Part shown: positions 21,990 to 33,314 of the stretch, piece after piece | Layout of the letters: each line of letters begins with the position of its first letter | Numbering within the stretch: position 1 is the first letter of the stretch | Notes under the pieces: generated by a model | Databases searched by the model: none | Told to the model about the DNA's origin: nothing | Seen by the model: only the letters and a program-made list of their open reading frames with translations | Made by a program: the position numbers and the translations under genes | Source: Beverwykella pulmonaria | Taxonomy: Eukaryota > Ascomycota > Dothideomycetes > Pleosporales > Melanommataceae | Assembly: GCA_001599595.1 (NCBI GenBank) | Contig: BCHH01000012.1 | Span: 512,172 to 569,165, forward strand | Direction of reading: 5' to 3' | Length of the DNA: 56,994 nt

Positions 21990-22444
21990 ATGTCGCAGAC
22001 TCCTTTAGTGCAGGATCAAGAAATTACACCGCGCTCAAGTTTTGCTGACCCACCTTCGATACCTCCGCTGACCGACGAGAAGCCCCTCACGCAGGCATCC
22101 CGCGCCATCGCACCTTAAGACATTCGAGCCGGAAGGTACCCACATGGAGAGTGTTCGAATTTACAACGAGAGAGTATGATGAGATAGAGCGTCGGCTTTG
22201 GCCGGACGAGGCGCTATTGGGATACGTAAAGGACGAGATGCGGTACGTGTGCTCCACATTGACGGAGATGGCGGTAAACGACCGAGGGCTGGCAGATATG
22301 ATTACAGCGGAGGAAGACATCAACTTTTTTTTTCGGACGCCGACCGACGTATATGACCTCTTCATCGATGAGGTCCAGGACGCGATTCGAAGTCAGCTGA
22401 AAGCGAATCGCAGCGAATCGGACAGGGCAGCTCTCTTCGCGTAG
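21990..22444 (+). pseudogene. Frameshifted gene fragment, unknown fungal family
   Basis: An ATG at 21990 opens a frame rich in Pro/Ser (ending SIPPLTDEKPLTQASRAI) that stops at 22116. From about 22120 a second frame continues with PTWRVFEFTTREYDEIERRL and runs, coding-like and acidic, to a stop at 22442. The join needs one or two single-base shifts, and the order of the two halves reads like one protein. I take it for the N-terminal part of a broken gene; I recall similar N-termini in fungal hypothetical proteins but cannot name a function. It starts about 165 bp beyond the inverted arm. Confidence 0.45.
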
Positions 22445-23329
22445 AAAGTTTGCACTGCCCGTCGTTCTACTGAGATCTATTTTCCAGTGGATGGTGCTTC
22501 GCCTAGTGTAAGTCGAAATATGAGCCAGATACTTCCTTCTCGCATATGGATGCACGGTAAACCTAGAGTTATCATGTCATAATGCAGATCCTTAGGATCA
22601 GCACCGCTTAGATGAATGGGAAAGGAAAACTAAATCAACAAACCCCTTCGTATAGCAGTGCCCAGATTATTTTCGAGAAGGTATATGGAAGATCTCTCAA
22701 AGAAACATATGTTGGCTGCCGCTCTTTCCAGCTAATTAACAGCTGCCTCCACGCTGTTTACTCATACACCTGATCATTTCGTTATGCCATTGAGAATCGA
22801 GGCCAGCTATCCAAAACACAGAGTGTTCCGAGGCGAGATTCTGTTTTGCTTCCGCTAGCATATTATGGTTGTGAGTTTATTGCGAGTGACATGAATAATG
22901 TGTACGATAGAAGAGCGCACAATATCGGCATTGATCCCATCAGCCATCTTGAGACACTCAGCATCCACCAAAGCCTGCTTCCAGTATGGCATCGCTTCAT
23001 CCAACCGGCTCTGTCAGTGAGTAATTCTTGTTATGTCTATTCAGATTCGAAAAGCATTCACATCCGTACTGTAGCATGTTCCGGCTTTTTAGGTGGCGTG
23101 ATACCCTTCCTTCAAACTTAGTAGTGGTCTCTTCTGCAAAGCTAAATGAGCTAATGAAAAAGAGGGCTTCCGCAAGCGAGTGCCTGGGTTTCCTTTCCCA
23201 ATAATCGGCTTCAACTCCGCCTGCAGAATGGTTTTAGCTGCTTGTGAGCAACGTACGCAAACTAGAGGCTTATTAATTGATGCTGCTTTACAAGCAGATG
23301 AAGATATATTACCATTCATTGCCTACTAA
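22445..23329. other. No clear gene; probably transposon-derived
   Basis: An open frame at 22846-23121 (+) has no family signature I can recognise. Its position just before the pogo-type remnant suggests decayed transposase DNA, but this is not shown by motifs. Confidence 0.35.
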
Positions 23330-23661
23330 GCCGCTTGGATTGCTAGAGTTAGTTATAAAAGGCGCATCTTTAATGGAGCACTCTGCTATGCTAATACGGG
23401 ATGAATTTACTACCCTTCGCGTGGCTACTGAGGCTGCTAACAAGTAAAAACAGGGTGAAAAGTACGTACAGAATTAGGGTGCTTTAACAATAGGGAATGG
23501 TAGCTTGATGGCCAACTCTAACGGTGCTCAGATGGCAGAAGGTAGTTAACAGTCTGCCAACAAGGCTCGTGGAGATGATCAAATGGCTCAACGGCGCTAT
23601 AGGAACTGCGGCAAAGCGGGACACAATAAAAGGACATGTACCGAGAGATTTAGATACTGAA
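23330..23661 (+). mobile_element. C-terminal remnant of a pogo/Fot-type DDE transposase
   Basis: The plus strand reads LLELVIKGASLMEHSAMLIR, then EAANK-stop-KQGEKYVQN-stop-GALT, and ends near RNCGKAGHNKRTC. The order (helical segment, Lys-rich linker, terminal CCHC knuckle) is that of fungal pogo/Tc1-like transposases. Three in-frame stops and loss of the first knuckle cysteine (Tyr at that place) show that it is dead. The DDE core is not recognisable upstream. Confidence 0.6.
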
Positions 23662-25439
23662 TAATCTAGAAAGGCTTAGTACGACTTAATTTTATTGTGT
23701 AGTGTGGAGTACTTGAAATAAAAGTGTGCTGTTGGCCGTTCTGCTATTCGCTTATTTAGTGAGATCGTCTGGTCGGTGGTAAACCATGTTATATCTCAAA
23801 GTTCGAGATACATTTACTCTGCTTTCACCTTCAGCAGAAAAATTCTGAATCGTTGTTGGAGCAAGTACAGCAGGCTTGGGTACGATAAAACTAAAATGCT
23901 GGCTACTAAAATTCACGCTGCCAAGGGACTCATCGATTAGTTGTTATGCCAGTAAGAGAGCATCTACGAATTTCGACAATCATCATTCTCATTCAGACTC
24001 ACCAATCACGAACTTTGTTTAACAATGCCTATTTCAATATGTTACACCTGAACAAATCCGGTGTTAATAGGCGGCAGATCGCTCATCATGCTTTACCGCA
24101 AGCGCAACATGTGCGGGCTTGGGGAAGATCACCAATAGTCAGATGTTTATTATGTGCATGCATGATGAATGCGAGTGATCTGTCCTGGGTGAGATACGAT
24201 CAGCTGAGTCAGCACTACAGTGGCATCCTGCTTGCAGATCGGTCATACCACCGTGAAAAGTCACGTCTTAAAGAGGTATCATTCTTACCCATCGGAGCAT
24301 TCTTCCGATTCCGAGAGAAATGCATGCAGTGAAGCCAAAGCTATACCAGTCTACAACATGAACAGAAATCACCTAGTGCACAGAGAGCAGCGATATTCCA
24401 GAGAGGGGCCGTGGAGAAACGTTTCGATTTTGTTCCGGCGAAGAGTGGAAATGGTGAAGGAAAGTTCAAGCACGAGCTAGTCGCGGAGGAGGCTTTTCTG
24501 GAGGGTTGAGCACCGAACAATCTAGCAAGTGTTCTTGAGAAGGTGAGTACGGGTACCATCATGATGTAGCGCGCGCTCGCTCTCTGAAGCTATGCACGTG
24601 CTTACGACTCCAGTGTAGTGGAAGGGGACGGTAGTCGCTTCGTGAACACGTTGAGGGAACAAAGCAGAAACAAGAGATTTCCATGATATATCACTAATAG
24701 GTTGGAGGACTTCAGCGTTGTGAAGTCGCCAACAATCAATGGTAGAAATTACGAGCTGAAAGGTATTTCGAAAGCTGAGTGCTTCCACGTGCTCTCATGC
24801 TAACTATCCCAGACTTGTGGTCGATAATTAATTACCGAGGAAATCTAGGTTACCCAAGGAATTATGATACTATAGAAAGAGAACACCCCGAAGGTGACAA
24901 AGACATAACATCGCTAATCCAAGAACTAGCTAACTAGGAGATCCAGAGCATCAATTCAGAACCACTAATGCCTACAAAAAAGCAAAAGTTCGCACCAGGA
25001 TGGCCGTTTGGATTGGCCGCGACGTCGTGTTCAGGTCGCAATTTTTTTCGTCTGTAATAGCCTTATTCTTCGCAAATGTGTCAAATCATCACGAACTGAA
25101 CTTTGCACGAATCTTATACCGGTACTACGGTGTCGGGCCAGTATTTGGAGTATATTCACAAGCACGTAAGTACGACTCTTGATCGTTGGTTTATCTACAC
25201 CTACGCTGCTTTTTGGTTTCTATGACCTCTAAGGCCGAACATCGTGTTCCGCAGTTCTGGGAATTCTAGACCGTGAAAAGGCTCACGCCATGACGATGCT
25301 AACGAGAAGGGCAGGAGCAGAGGGATCACCAAAAGCCGCCAAGTGCGTTGCAGACGGTAAATTCGTTGTACTTCAGCCTTAATCAGATCGCAATCGCAAA
25401 AGAAGATATCAAGTTCCATCTCAATGTTGTCGAGAAACT
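23662..25439. other. Gene-poor sequence, nothing recognised
   Basis: Short open frames on both strands without motifs, a composition poorer in GC than the housekeeping region to the right. A hydrophobic stretch near 25185-25230 might belong to the CorA-like remnant that follows. Confidence 0.4.
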
Positions 25440-25900
25440 GAAGGAATATTGAAATGCAGCTTAACGACAAGCAAAAGAGGTTTCGTGACAGAATGGACGA
25501 CTTACGGGACGACCTTGAACTCGAAATCAATTGTTTTGACATGCTTTCGGCTCGATTTCAGAGCCACATGGACATGGTATGACTATCACTTTGATTTCAT
25601 CTCGCTTTATACCAGGCATCTGTTGATCATGAATATTAGGAAGACAAATATACACATAGGGAGGTTGAAAGGCATAGCTTTTCTTATTACATCTCTAAGC
25701 TTGGTAGCAGTAGATATCTCTTCACTCACTCCACTCAGAAAAGTGCAGCTGAGACCTTCAGTAGGGCGTCTTCGGAACTACTGGATTGCATGCTGCGCCC
25801 ATCTGGTTTATACCACCGGGCGCTTTGGTTTTGGTTATTAGTCTCGCTATTTTTTTTCAAAGCCGCACGACGTATGATTTGAACTGTACCTTTGAGGCTT
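25440..25900 (+). pseudogene. Possible CorA-like membrane protein remnant
   Basis: At 25450-25578 the plus strand encodes QLNDKQKRFRDRMDDLRDDL followed by ELEINCFDMLSARFQSHMDM, resembling the coiled helix that precedes the membrane segments of fungal CorA-type proteins. After a possible intron (GTATGA..ATTAG) a piece reads EDKYTHREVER, and near 25805-25855 a hydrophobic ALWFWLLVSLFFF. The GMN signature is not seen and the frames do not join cleanly, so I consider it a decayed copy. Assignment rests on resemblance only. Confidence 0.3.
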
Positions 25901-26902
25901 CTAAGTCGACGTTCCATTTGGATCAACTACCCTACACAGAAGAAGCTATAGAGGTAGACGGATCGAAGCGTGTCCACCGGGAAAGGCGGCAAACAATTGT
26001 CGTGTAGGGGAGAGCACCAGAGAGTGGATACAGGATTATAGTCCGTGACCAAGATGGGAATGCATGAATAGTATGTCGCGGCTACGAACCACAATGCATG
26101 GCGTGCCCCTCTACTCGCCCCATACCTTCTAACACACCACTTTCCTACCAACCTCCGACTAAATCCGAGTAGAACATTCTAGAGCTTATTATGTTTAGAA
26201 ACGTAACTCATAGCAAACACGCGCTAAGTTCTATGCCTTCTCTATTGACACCTTGCTACTTTAACTTACTACATCACAATGTCCTCTTCCCTGTGCTCTT
26301 TAGTTGTGTGTTATATCGCTCTATATCATGTCACGATCATTCGTTCAAATCCTTGACAACACAAGCTTGTGATATGCACAACCCTTCATAGTGACAATTA
26401 CTAGAAGCAGTTAAAATAAGAGCCATAATATCCACTATCATAGAGCATACAATGCTTCCCATTCGCTTAGTTATATTTAAGCAGCACAGTAGTCAAGTGG
26501 GTGAGTATTGGCGAATCTCTCTCTTTGTTTCAAGAACCCTCTCTTGTCTGCGCAGAGGATTGCTTTTACGTCCTTTGTTGCTGGCCTTAGGAACTTAGGT
26601 GGAGAGCCACGTTTCAAAACATACATAAAGTATATTTGCTAGTGTTGCTAACCTTACCAATAAGAGGCGTTGCTTTGAAATTCTTAGAGTATACCTATCT
26701 ACTGCTTTACAGTACTTGTTACATGGCAAGAACACAATAGTAGCACTTGATTACGTATATATGCGTGCTACAAATATGTACATAGATAATCGTCTACATC
26801 TTGCAGAGCGTCGACAGAACATCCTTTGTATCCTGGTGGGTCGCCTTGACTATGCCGATGATTTGGCGGAATCTAGCCATGGTTAGCCTCCCGGTACTCC
26901 AG
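25901..26902. other. Intergenic, nothing recognised
   Basis: AT-rich, with scattered TAG-rich segments (26570-26790) that look like old mutated repeat DNA. No open frame with motifs. Confidence 0.45.
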
Positions 26903-27615
26903 TCATTTCAAAAACACTGACTCTTCAATCCCGGCATCGCCCACACACTCATACAGCCAGCTCTCACTGGTTGTCACTACGACGCCCTCGCTCCGTAGCC
27001 GTGCCAAAGCAATGGGGACCTCCTCCTTATTGCAGCTACTCACACCGTCGGCGATCACATAGACCTTGTGTCCTTCTTGCAGCAGGTCCAGCGCTGTTTG
27101 TGTAACGCAGATGTGTGCCTCGATGCCGATGATTACACAAGAGAGGCTTGCGTTGAGCGAGGCTATGCCTTTGCGGACTTCGGGGGTGCTTGGATTACGG
27201 CGCGATTAGCTCATGATAATGCATAAGAAGCTGCTGTCGGATTGCGCATACAGCATCGAGAAGAGCGTCTTGTCGGCATGCACCAAGGTCTGTATGCCGC
27301 CGCCGGGAACGTCCAAGCCTAGCTCCGGACAGGTCTCGCCCAAGCGGGCTCGGTTCTGGGTTGTGGCAAAGACGGGGATGTTGAGGATCTGGCCTGGTGT
27401 TGCTAATCAGCGTGGACCTCGGGAAGATTGAGAGAGCAGCGCGTGTGCGACGTTCTGGCGCAAACACGATACAATGGCATGGGGCCTCATGTGCTGGGTC
27501 ACATACTCGCTTTGAGCAGCTTCTGGGCCGTCTTGATCACTTGAGGGAACTCGTGGATTGCGGGTCTAAATTTCTCCTGCAAGTCGCAGATACTGGCATG
27601 GTTCAGCAGACACAT
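26903..27615 (-). CDS. Isochorismatase-family hydrolase, three exons
   Basis: The CDS joins 27615-27507, 27393-27252 and 27188-26903 on the minus strand, 178 residues; introns 113 nt (GTATGT..CCAG) and 63 nt (GTATGC..AAG, branch GCTAATC). The family signature residues are visible: Asp in CDLQEKFRPAI, Lys in HADKTLFSM, and the nucleophile Cys in GIEAHICVTQTALDLL, followed by VYVIADGVSSCN and TTSESWLYECVGDAG. This places it with the short ISOC1/2-like cysteine hydrolases (about 200 residues), whose substrates are mostly unknown; it is not evidence of isochorismate metabolism. The start at 27615 leaves only about 9 residues before the catalytic Asp, a little shorter than usual, so an extra 5' exon is possible. 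Confidence 0.85.
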
Positions 27616-29742
27616 TGGCGCGTGGAGGCGAGGGTTCGCACAAGAGCGCGGGGTTTGCTGTCCGGCTGTGAGCGCATGTTGAGGAGCGTGGAGCGGATGG
27701 TGAGGCGCCTACTGATGCGTCGCTGGGCCATGGTGCTGAGGATGCGGAGGGCGTGCGGTCTACTAGGCGTCTTGAGGCGTGCGACGCGCGAGAAATGGGA
27801 ACACAGCATGGCTCGAGGCCGCGGGCGACATTCACTCCTCCACCTCGTAGTGCGGTCTCGGCGGCGGGGATGACATAGCGGGCCTGCGCTTCTGCACAAA
27901 CGGCCCGCCGGAGTGCTACGTGGGAGAAAACGAATATAAAGCGGGCTCTGCGACCACCTCGTCCACACAAGCTTTGCTCAGCAGATTGCCCCAATCTACC
28001 CTGCCGGGGTCGCCCGCCGATGATTGGTGCGCCGGAGGCATTTCTCCACGATGGTCTGCCTGTCTATATTCTGTCGGCGCCCAGATCCTCACCTGCGATG
28101 GTGGCAGACGAAGGCGTGAGATAATCATAATCATCTCACGGTAGGGAAACAATGCAGCCCGCCTTCCTGCGAGCGCTGCTCCTGTCACGTAGTCGTGGTT
28201 CGCTATGGGGCCCGCGGACGTCTGACTGAGCGGCCCGGGCTCTGCGACTCGAAACGGTCATCTCCACTCGCCGTTACCACGGTCCCAGTGTCATCGTATT
28301 ACCGTCGTCGAGGCCTAGGGAAGCGAACGCGTTGTACTCAGCTCAGCTGGCCCTCAGCTTGCAGACCGTACGTAGTTGTCAGCACGTCTATTCCTGTGCT
28401 ACCGCCTGGAAGGGTAGTGTGGACGGCGCTGTGTAACTAGCATTCACGCCAACATGCGATCGAATCACTCGGCCCGGGCCTTGACCCGATTCCTAGGCCT
28501 TGGGCGCAGCGGCGTGCGGTGCTTTCGTTGATTTCTCTTGGGGGACGAAGAAACCTCGCGGGGGGAGCTGGCTGTCTGCGGGTTGGTGTTGAAAGAAACC
28601 GCAAATAGGGACGCCGCGAGAAACTTCCATGCAATCAATCCGCCCCGGCAGTGGGCTTCCAGAGACCCCCGTAGAGGTCAGGCAATTTGGATTACGCAGA
28701 AAACACACTCTCCGTGCTGCTGTGACGGTCGTAGCGCGTCTTGACTCTTGAGCGTGAATAATAAAGCCTGAGCACCGCGCGCTCACATTCGTAACTTACG
28801 ACCGCGCTACTACCGGCATCCCAAAGGGTCTTAAACGTCTGTGCGCTGCATTCTGCGTCGGGTCTGGCTTGGTCGCGGCGACATTGAGACCAAATCTACC
28901 ACCACCACCACCGCCTCCTCCACTTGCACGCTCCCTTCTCTCTCTCCACACCCTCTCCTGCCCGCTGCATTCTCCTGCCGCTGCACCCTCCCTCGCCCGC
29001 AGCCTCTCTCTGCCATTGTGCAGTGCTCGCCGCTCCCTCTCCCCGGCCGCCGTGCGTCCACCACTCCCATTCGCTGCTGGGACCGCTTTTCACTGCAGGG
29101 GTCATCACCGCCAGGAACACTCTCACCCACGACGAATTCCCCCGGCCTGCTTCACCGCGCTCTGCTGGTCTGACATTGTGAACGCTCGCTCTCACGGAAC
29201 CTCGCCACCCACCAGAGCCACCGCGCCGCCGTCCCTCAGCAGCACCAGCAGCAGCCCCTCTTCGACACCACCGCCGCACCGCACCACCCTTTGCGACCAT
29301 ACCCCCCCGAGAGTTTATGAGTGATTCCTGTACCCGCGGCGCCGATTCGACCTACATTTACTCACGGCATCTTCCTGCTCTTCATTTGGAGCAGCGTCGG
29401 AAGGCGCAGTGTGTCACCGCGCTCAGCCAATTTCCCGCGTCCCTTTCGCTTCAGGGCCGGCCAAATCCTCGACCTCCTCCACACCACAACCCCCTACAGC
29501 CCGCTCTCGTGCCGTTGCACCCGCTCCTGCATTTGAACCGCATCGACGAGCTGCGCTCCAACGCCCCTCCGTCCGCACTGTGCCCTACCGTCATCGTGTC
29601 TCCGCACTGCCAGAGCCCGACCACGGAGCGAGACCCTGCTCGTCCCGCTGGGAAGAAGCCCTTCCCCAACCCACAGACGGCGCGCCAGCATCTCGATGGG
29701 AATAACGGCGCTCCGCACGGCGTTCACAGCAGCGCACCGTCG
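27616..29742. other. Promoter region and long CT-rich leader upstream of the nucleotidyltransferase gene
   Basis: GC-rich with many overlapping short frames but no motif. From about 28880 to 29310 the plus strand is strongly C/T-rich (CCACCACCACCACCGCCTCC near 28899), typical of a fungal 5' leader. An open frame exists back to ATG 29317 in frame with the gene, but its residues look like translated leader. An 8-bp inverted repeat CGTGAGAT/ATCTCACG lies near 28115-28140. Confidence 0.5.
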
Positions 29743-32700
29743 ATGACCCTGAACGGCATGCCGACAATGGGTAGCAAGCGGGACGACGGAGCGCCATTCC
29801 CTCGAGCACAACGGCCGTCCATTGTGTCCCAACACTCCAACTCAGTTCCGTCCACACCACTGCAACTGGCCCGCCAGTACGAGTCGCGGTCGCGGTCCCC
29901 TTCGCCCAATGGCGGCCTCGGCAGCCACTCGCCCCGTTCGGTATCGTCGGAGGCCAACGGACCGATGCCTACGCTGCGGCAAGGGCGACGTAATGGCTGT
30001 AAATACGAGACAAACCAGGCATTTGGACGCAGGAGGATACCGTACACGTCATCCGATATCCTGGAAAAAGCAAAGGAGGAGCCGAAAAAGACATTGGACC
30101 CTCATGAGGACGAGAAGCTCAGCGGTGATATGCGCGAACTCTACGACCGGTTAAAGCCGCCCCAAGAGAGCACAGCAAGAAGACGACAATTTGTAGACAA
30201 GTTGCAACATATTCTCGAAACCGAATGGCCTGGGAATGAGTTCAAAGTCCATGTGTTTGGGTCATCTGGCAACATGCTTTACACTAGCGAAAGCGATGGT
30301 AGGGCATCTGGTCCATACCCTGTCATGGATTATGCTAACGGTTGACAGTGGACATATGTATCCAAACGCCTATGACACGGTTGGAAGAAATGCACATGCT
30401 TGCCGAAGCTCTCGCAAAATGTACGTTGCTACATAGCACTTCTGTGTCCCCCTGTGGTTAACCCAATGCAGATGGCATGGAAAACGTTGTATGCATACCG
30501 CAGGCAAAGGTCCGGATCGTAAAGGTCTGGGACCCGGTTCTAGAACTCGCATGCGACATGAATGTGAACAACACCCTTGCTTTAGAAAATACCCGCATGA
30601 TCAAGCTGTATGTCGAGATTGACGAACGCGTTCGGCCACTGGCTATGATCATCAAGCACTGGACAAAGCAACGTATCCTCAATGACGCTGGTAAGCAGTC
30701 CGCAACCCGCATTGGTTCTCATCTGATCGATTCAATAGCATTTGGCGGCACGATCAGCTCGTATACCTGGATATGCATGATCCTAAACTTCCTCCAGACA
30801 CGCGATCCACCGATACTACCCGCGCTCCATAAGCTGCCGCATCGCTCGACACCAGGTTCCGAGTTTGCCGATGACCTTTCCAAGCTCAAAGGACACGGGG
30901 ACGAAAACAAAGAGTCTCTCGGCCAATTGCTCTTCCACTTCTTCCGCCGGTATGGTCATGAACTGGACTACGAGAAGCACGTCATATCGGTGCGCGAGGG
31001 CCGACTGCTCACTAGAGATGAGAAATGTTGGCATCTAGCGGGGCTCACAAAAGAGGCGCGGAATAGGCTCTGCGTCGAGGAACCCTTCAATACCGAACGT
31101 AATCTGGGCAACTCTGCTGATGACTTCGCCTGGCGTGGCATTCATCTCGAGATTCGGCGAGCTTTTGATTTGCTTGCTGACGGTGGTCAGCTTGACAAAG
31201 CGTGTGAGCAGTATGAGTTTCCGCCTGAGGAAAAGGTCGTTTTCAAGAAGCCAACATCGACAAAGCCGACCCTCACGCAAAGTGTGCCGAGTAGTCGTGG
31301 AGGGCGTGGAGGTTCGAGTCATCGCGGTGGTCGGGGGAACTTCAACCAAAAAGGCAGCCACTCATATGGGAGAAGATCATCCAGTGGTGCATCTTCATTT
31401 GGTGCAAACCGGCCTCCCTTCCTGAACAGTCCACCAATTCCTACCATTCCTGGTCAAGAATATTTCTCCCGAGGCCTCAATGAACAACTTCACGACCAGC
31501 TCTATCAACAGTATCAGATACTGGAGATGCAGTCAAATTCGTTGCGGGCCCAACTTGCCGCTCAACAACGCGCCCAACAAGCACAGCAAGCACAAGCCGC
31601 CCATATGCATGCCCAGGCGGTTGCCCATGCGCAAGCCCAAGCCCAGAATCGCGGGCCGAGCAGCACAAATGGGTCTCCACAGAAGTCGCCCTATGTTAAC
31701 GGTGGGCGATCAAGTCCTCGCTTGGGCGAGCTAGGAATTCCCGCCAATGCCCTCCCGCATGCGTTTTTCTACCACTACCCAGGGTTTTTCGACCCAACAC
31801 AAGGGTCTGCGCCTGGGTCACAGGATGGGGCGAGGACCAACCCTTCGTCTCCATCTCTCACCAATAGTATCCCGGGCCTCCGCAGAGGCGTTCATCGATC
31901 TTCGAACGCCAGCGACACAGCATCGATCAGGTCACAGTCGCAGCCTCCCCGCAGTGGTGCACCACAAACTCTATTGCAGGGTTATCCTCCCGTGCCGCAG
32001 TACTTTGATCCTTCTAGTTTCGCGGGATATCCCATTGTGCGGTCCACCCAAGACGTTCCAACCTCCCAACCACCAACCGCAGAAGTACCATTCAGTCCGC
32101 TGTCCTTGCATCCTGAGCCTATTGTCTCTGATCATGGCACGCCAAAGGAGTACGTTGGTTACTACGTCGCTGAACAACCACAAACACGCCCGCAACTGCA
32201 AGATTACACTGTCCCTCAGATTCCCTCGTACAGTGAGCTTGCTCAGCGCCGTAGAAGGGTTTCCCCAGAGATTACTCAGCCTCTCCTGAACACTGCCCTG
32301 AGGCGAGTATCTCGATCACCTTCACCATTGGGCGGACATGTACGCAGCTATTCGACAGGTGTGGCTCCTCTCCCTATGGCAAGTGCCCAATCGCGCAAAG
32401 ACCGCATAGATTCAACGCATCCACCGGACGATAGCGGCCCAGTCATTGTGAACGGATCGTTCCCTACCCAGCCTCGCGAGTCTCGGAATAGGAGCGAGAC
32501 AATTGACGCATTGCCTCCTATTAATATGGCCAATCCAACCGCACTGGGTATCTACCTCAATACCGCGGATCAACACCGAATGTCCGGCAACATCGAGCAG
32601 CGTCAACAACTTGCCATTGATGAATACAATCGGCAGAAGGCTGATATGATGAGGCAAGGGATGTTGAACGGGTCCTTGAACACATCCCCACCAGCTGATA

Positions 32701-33314
32701 GCAATGGGTTGATGCGTGTTCCAAGTGGAGGCAAGCAGCCCGGTCCCGTGCTTCCGGAATCTTGGCCAGGATACAATTCAAGCAATGGAGACCAGAGTAA
32801 TCGCTCCATTGAAGTATCGCCAACGCGAACGCTGCCTCCGCAATTCAGGTCGATTCCGTACCCAAATGGCCTTCGTACGCTAGACACTATGAACGCACCT
32901 CGGGAGTCACCTCAAGAGACTCAATCAGCTGGCGTGGGGCCGCTGCTGTCACCGGTCTTTGAGATGGCGCGGACTCCGTCACCAACTGCTAACCGTCAAT
33001 CAGACGTACACAGGCTCGTAAATGGCATCAAGTCTCAATCGAAGGAGAACAGCCAGCAACAGCGTCGAGCATCGCATTCTGCTGCGCAGTCCTCTGGCCC
33101 TAAGGAGAACCATCGTGGCAACCAACAGAGAGGGAACCCACTCAATAATGACAAAGGGAACAAGTCGAACGCAGGAGCTAGTAACGGCACCATCAACTGG
33201 CAGCAGCCGTCGAAGCGAGGAAGGAAAAAGCAGACGAAATCGAAACAAGGGACCGAGACGAAAGTATCAGGCGAACCTTTACCTGCAAATGCCGCTGATC
33301 GCAAGGGTGGATAG
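29743..33314 (+). CDS. Cid1/Trf4-type RNA nucleotidyltransferase, four exons
   Basis: The CDS joins 29743-30298, 30349-30420, 30472-30690 and 30739-33314, 1140 residues; introns 50, 51 and 48 nt. The catalytic domain shows GSSGNMLYTSESDVDICI with the DxD pair (about 187-189), a third Asp in CDMNVNN (about 238), and the PAP-associated part with AFGGTISSYTWICM. The last intron is a multiple of three and hides in the open frame. Such enzymes add A or U tails to RNA, in nucleus or cytoplasm. The long C-terminal tail is disordered: an RGG box (GGRGGSSHRGGRG), a Gln/Ala-rich stretch, many Ser-Pro sites and a terminal basic KRGRKKQTK that could be a nuclear signal. The start is uncertain; in-frame ATG 29317 would add 142 residues of unlikely sequence. 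Confidence 0.88.

Noticed and set aside
28841..29324. Several overlapping Pro/Ser-rich and Arg/Gly-rich open frames on both strands
   Set aside because: They arise from CT-rich leader sequence; no motif and no preferred frame.
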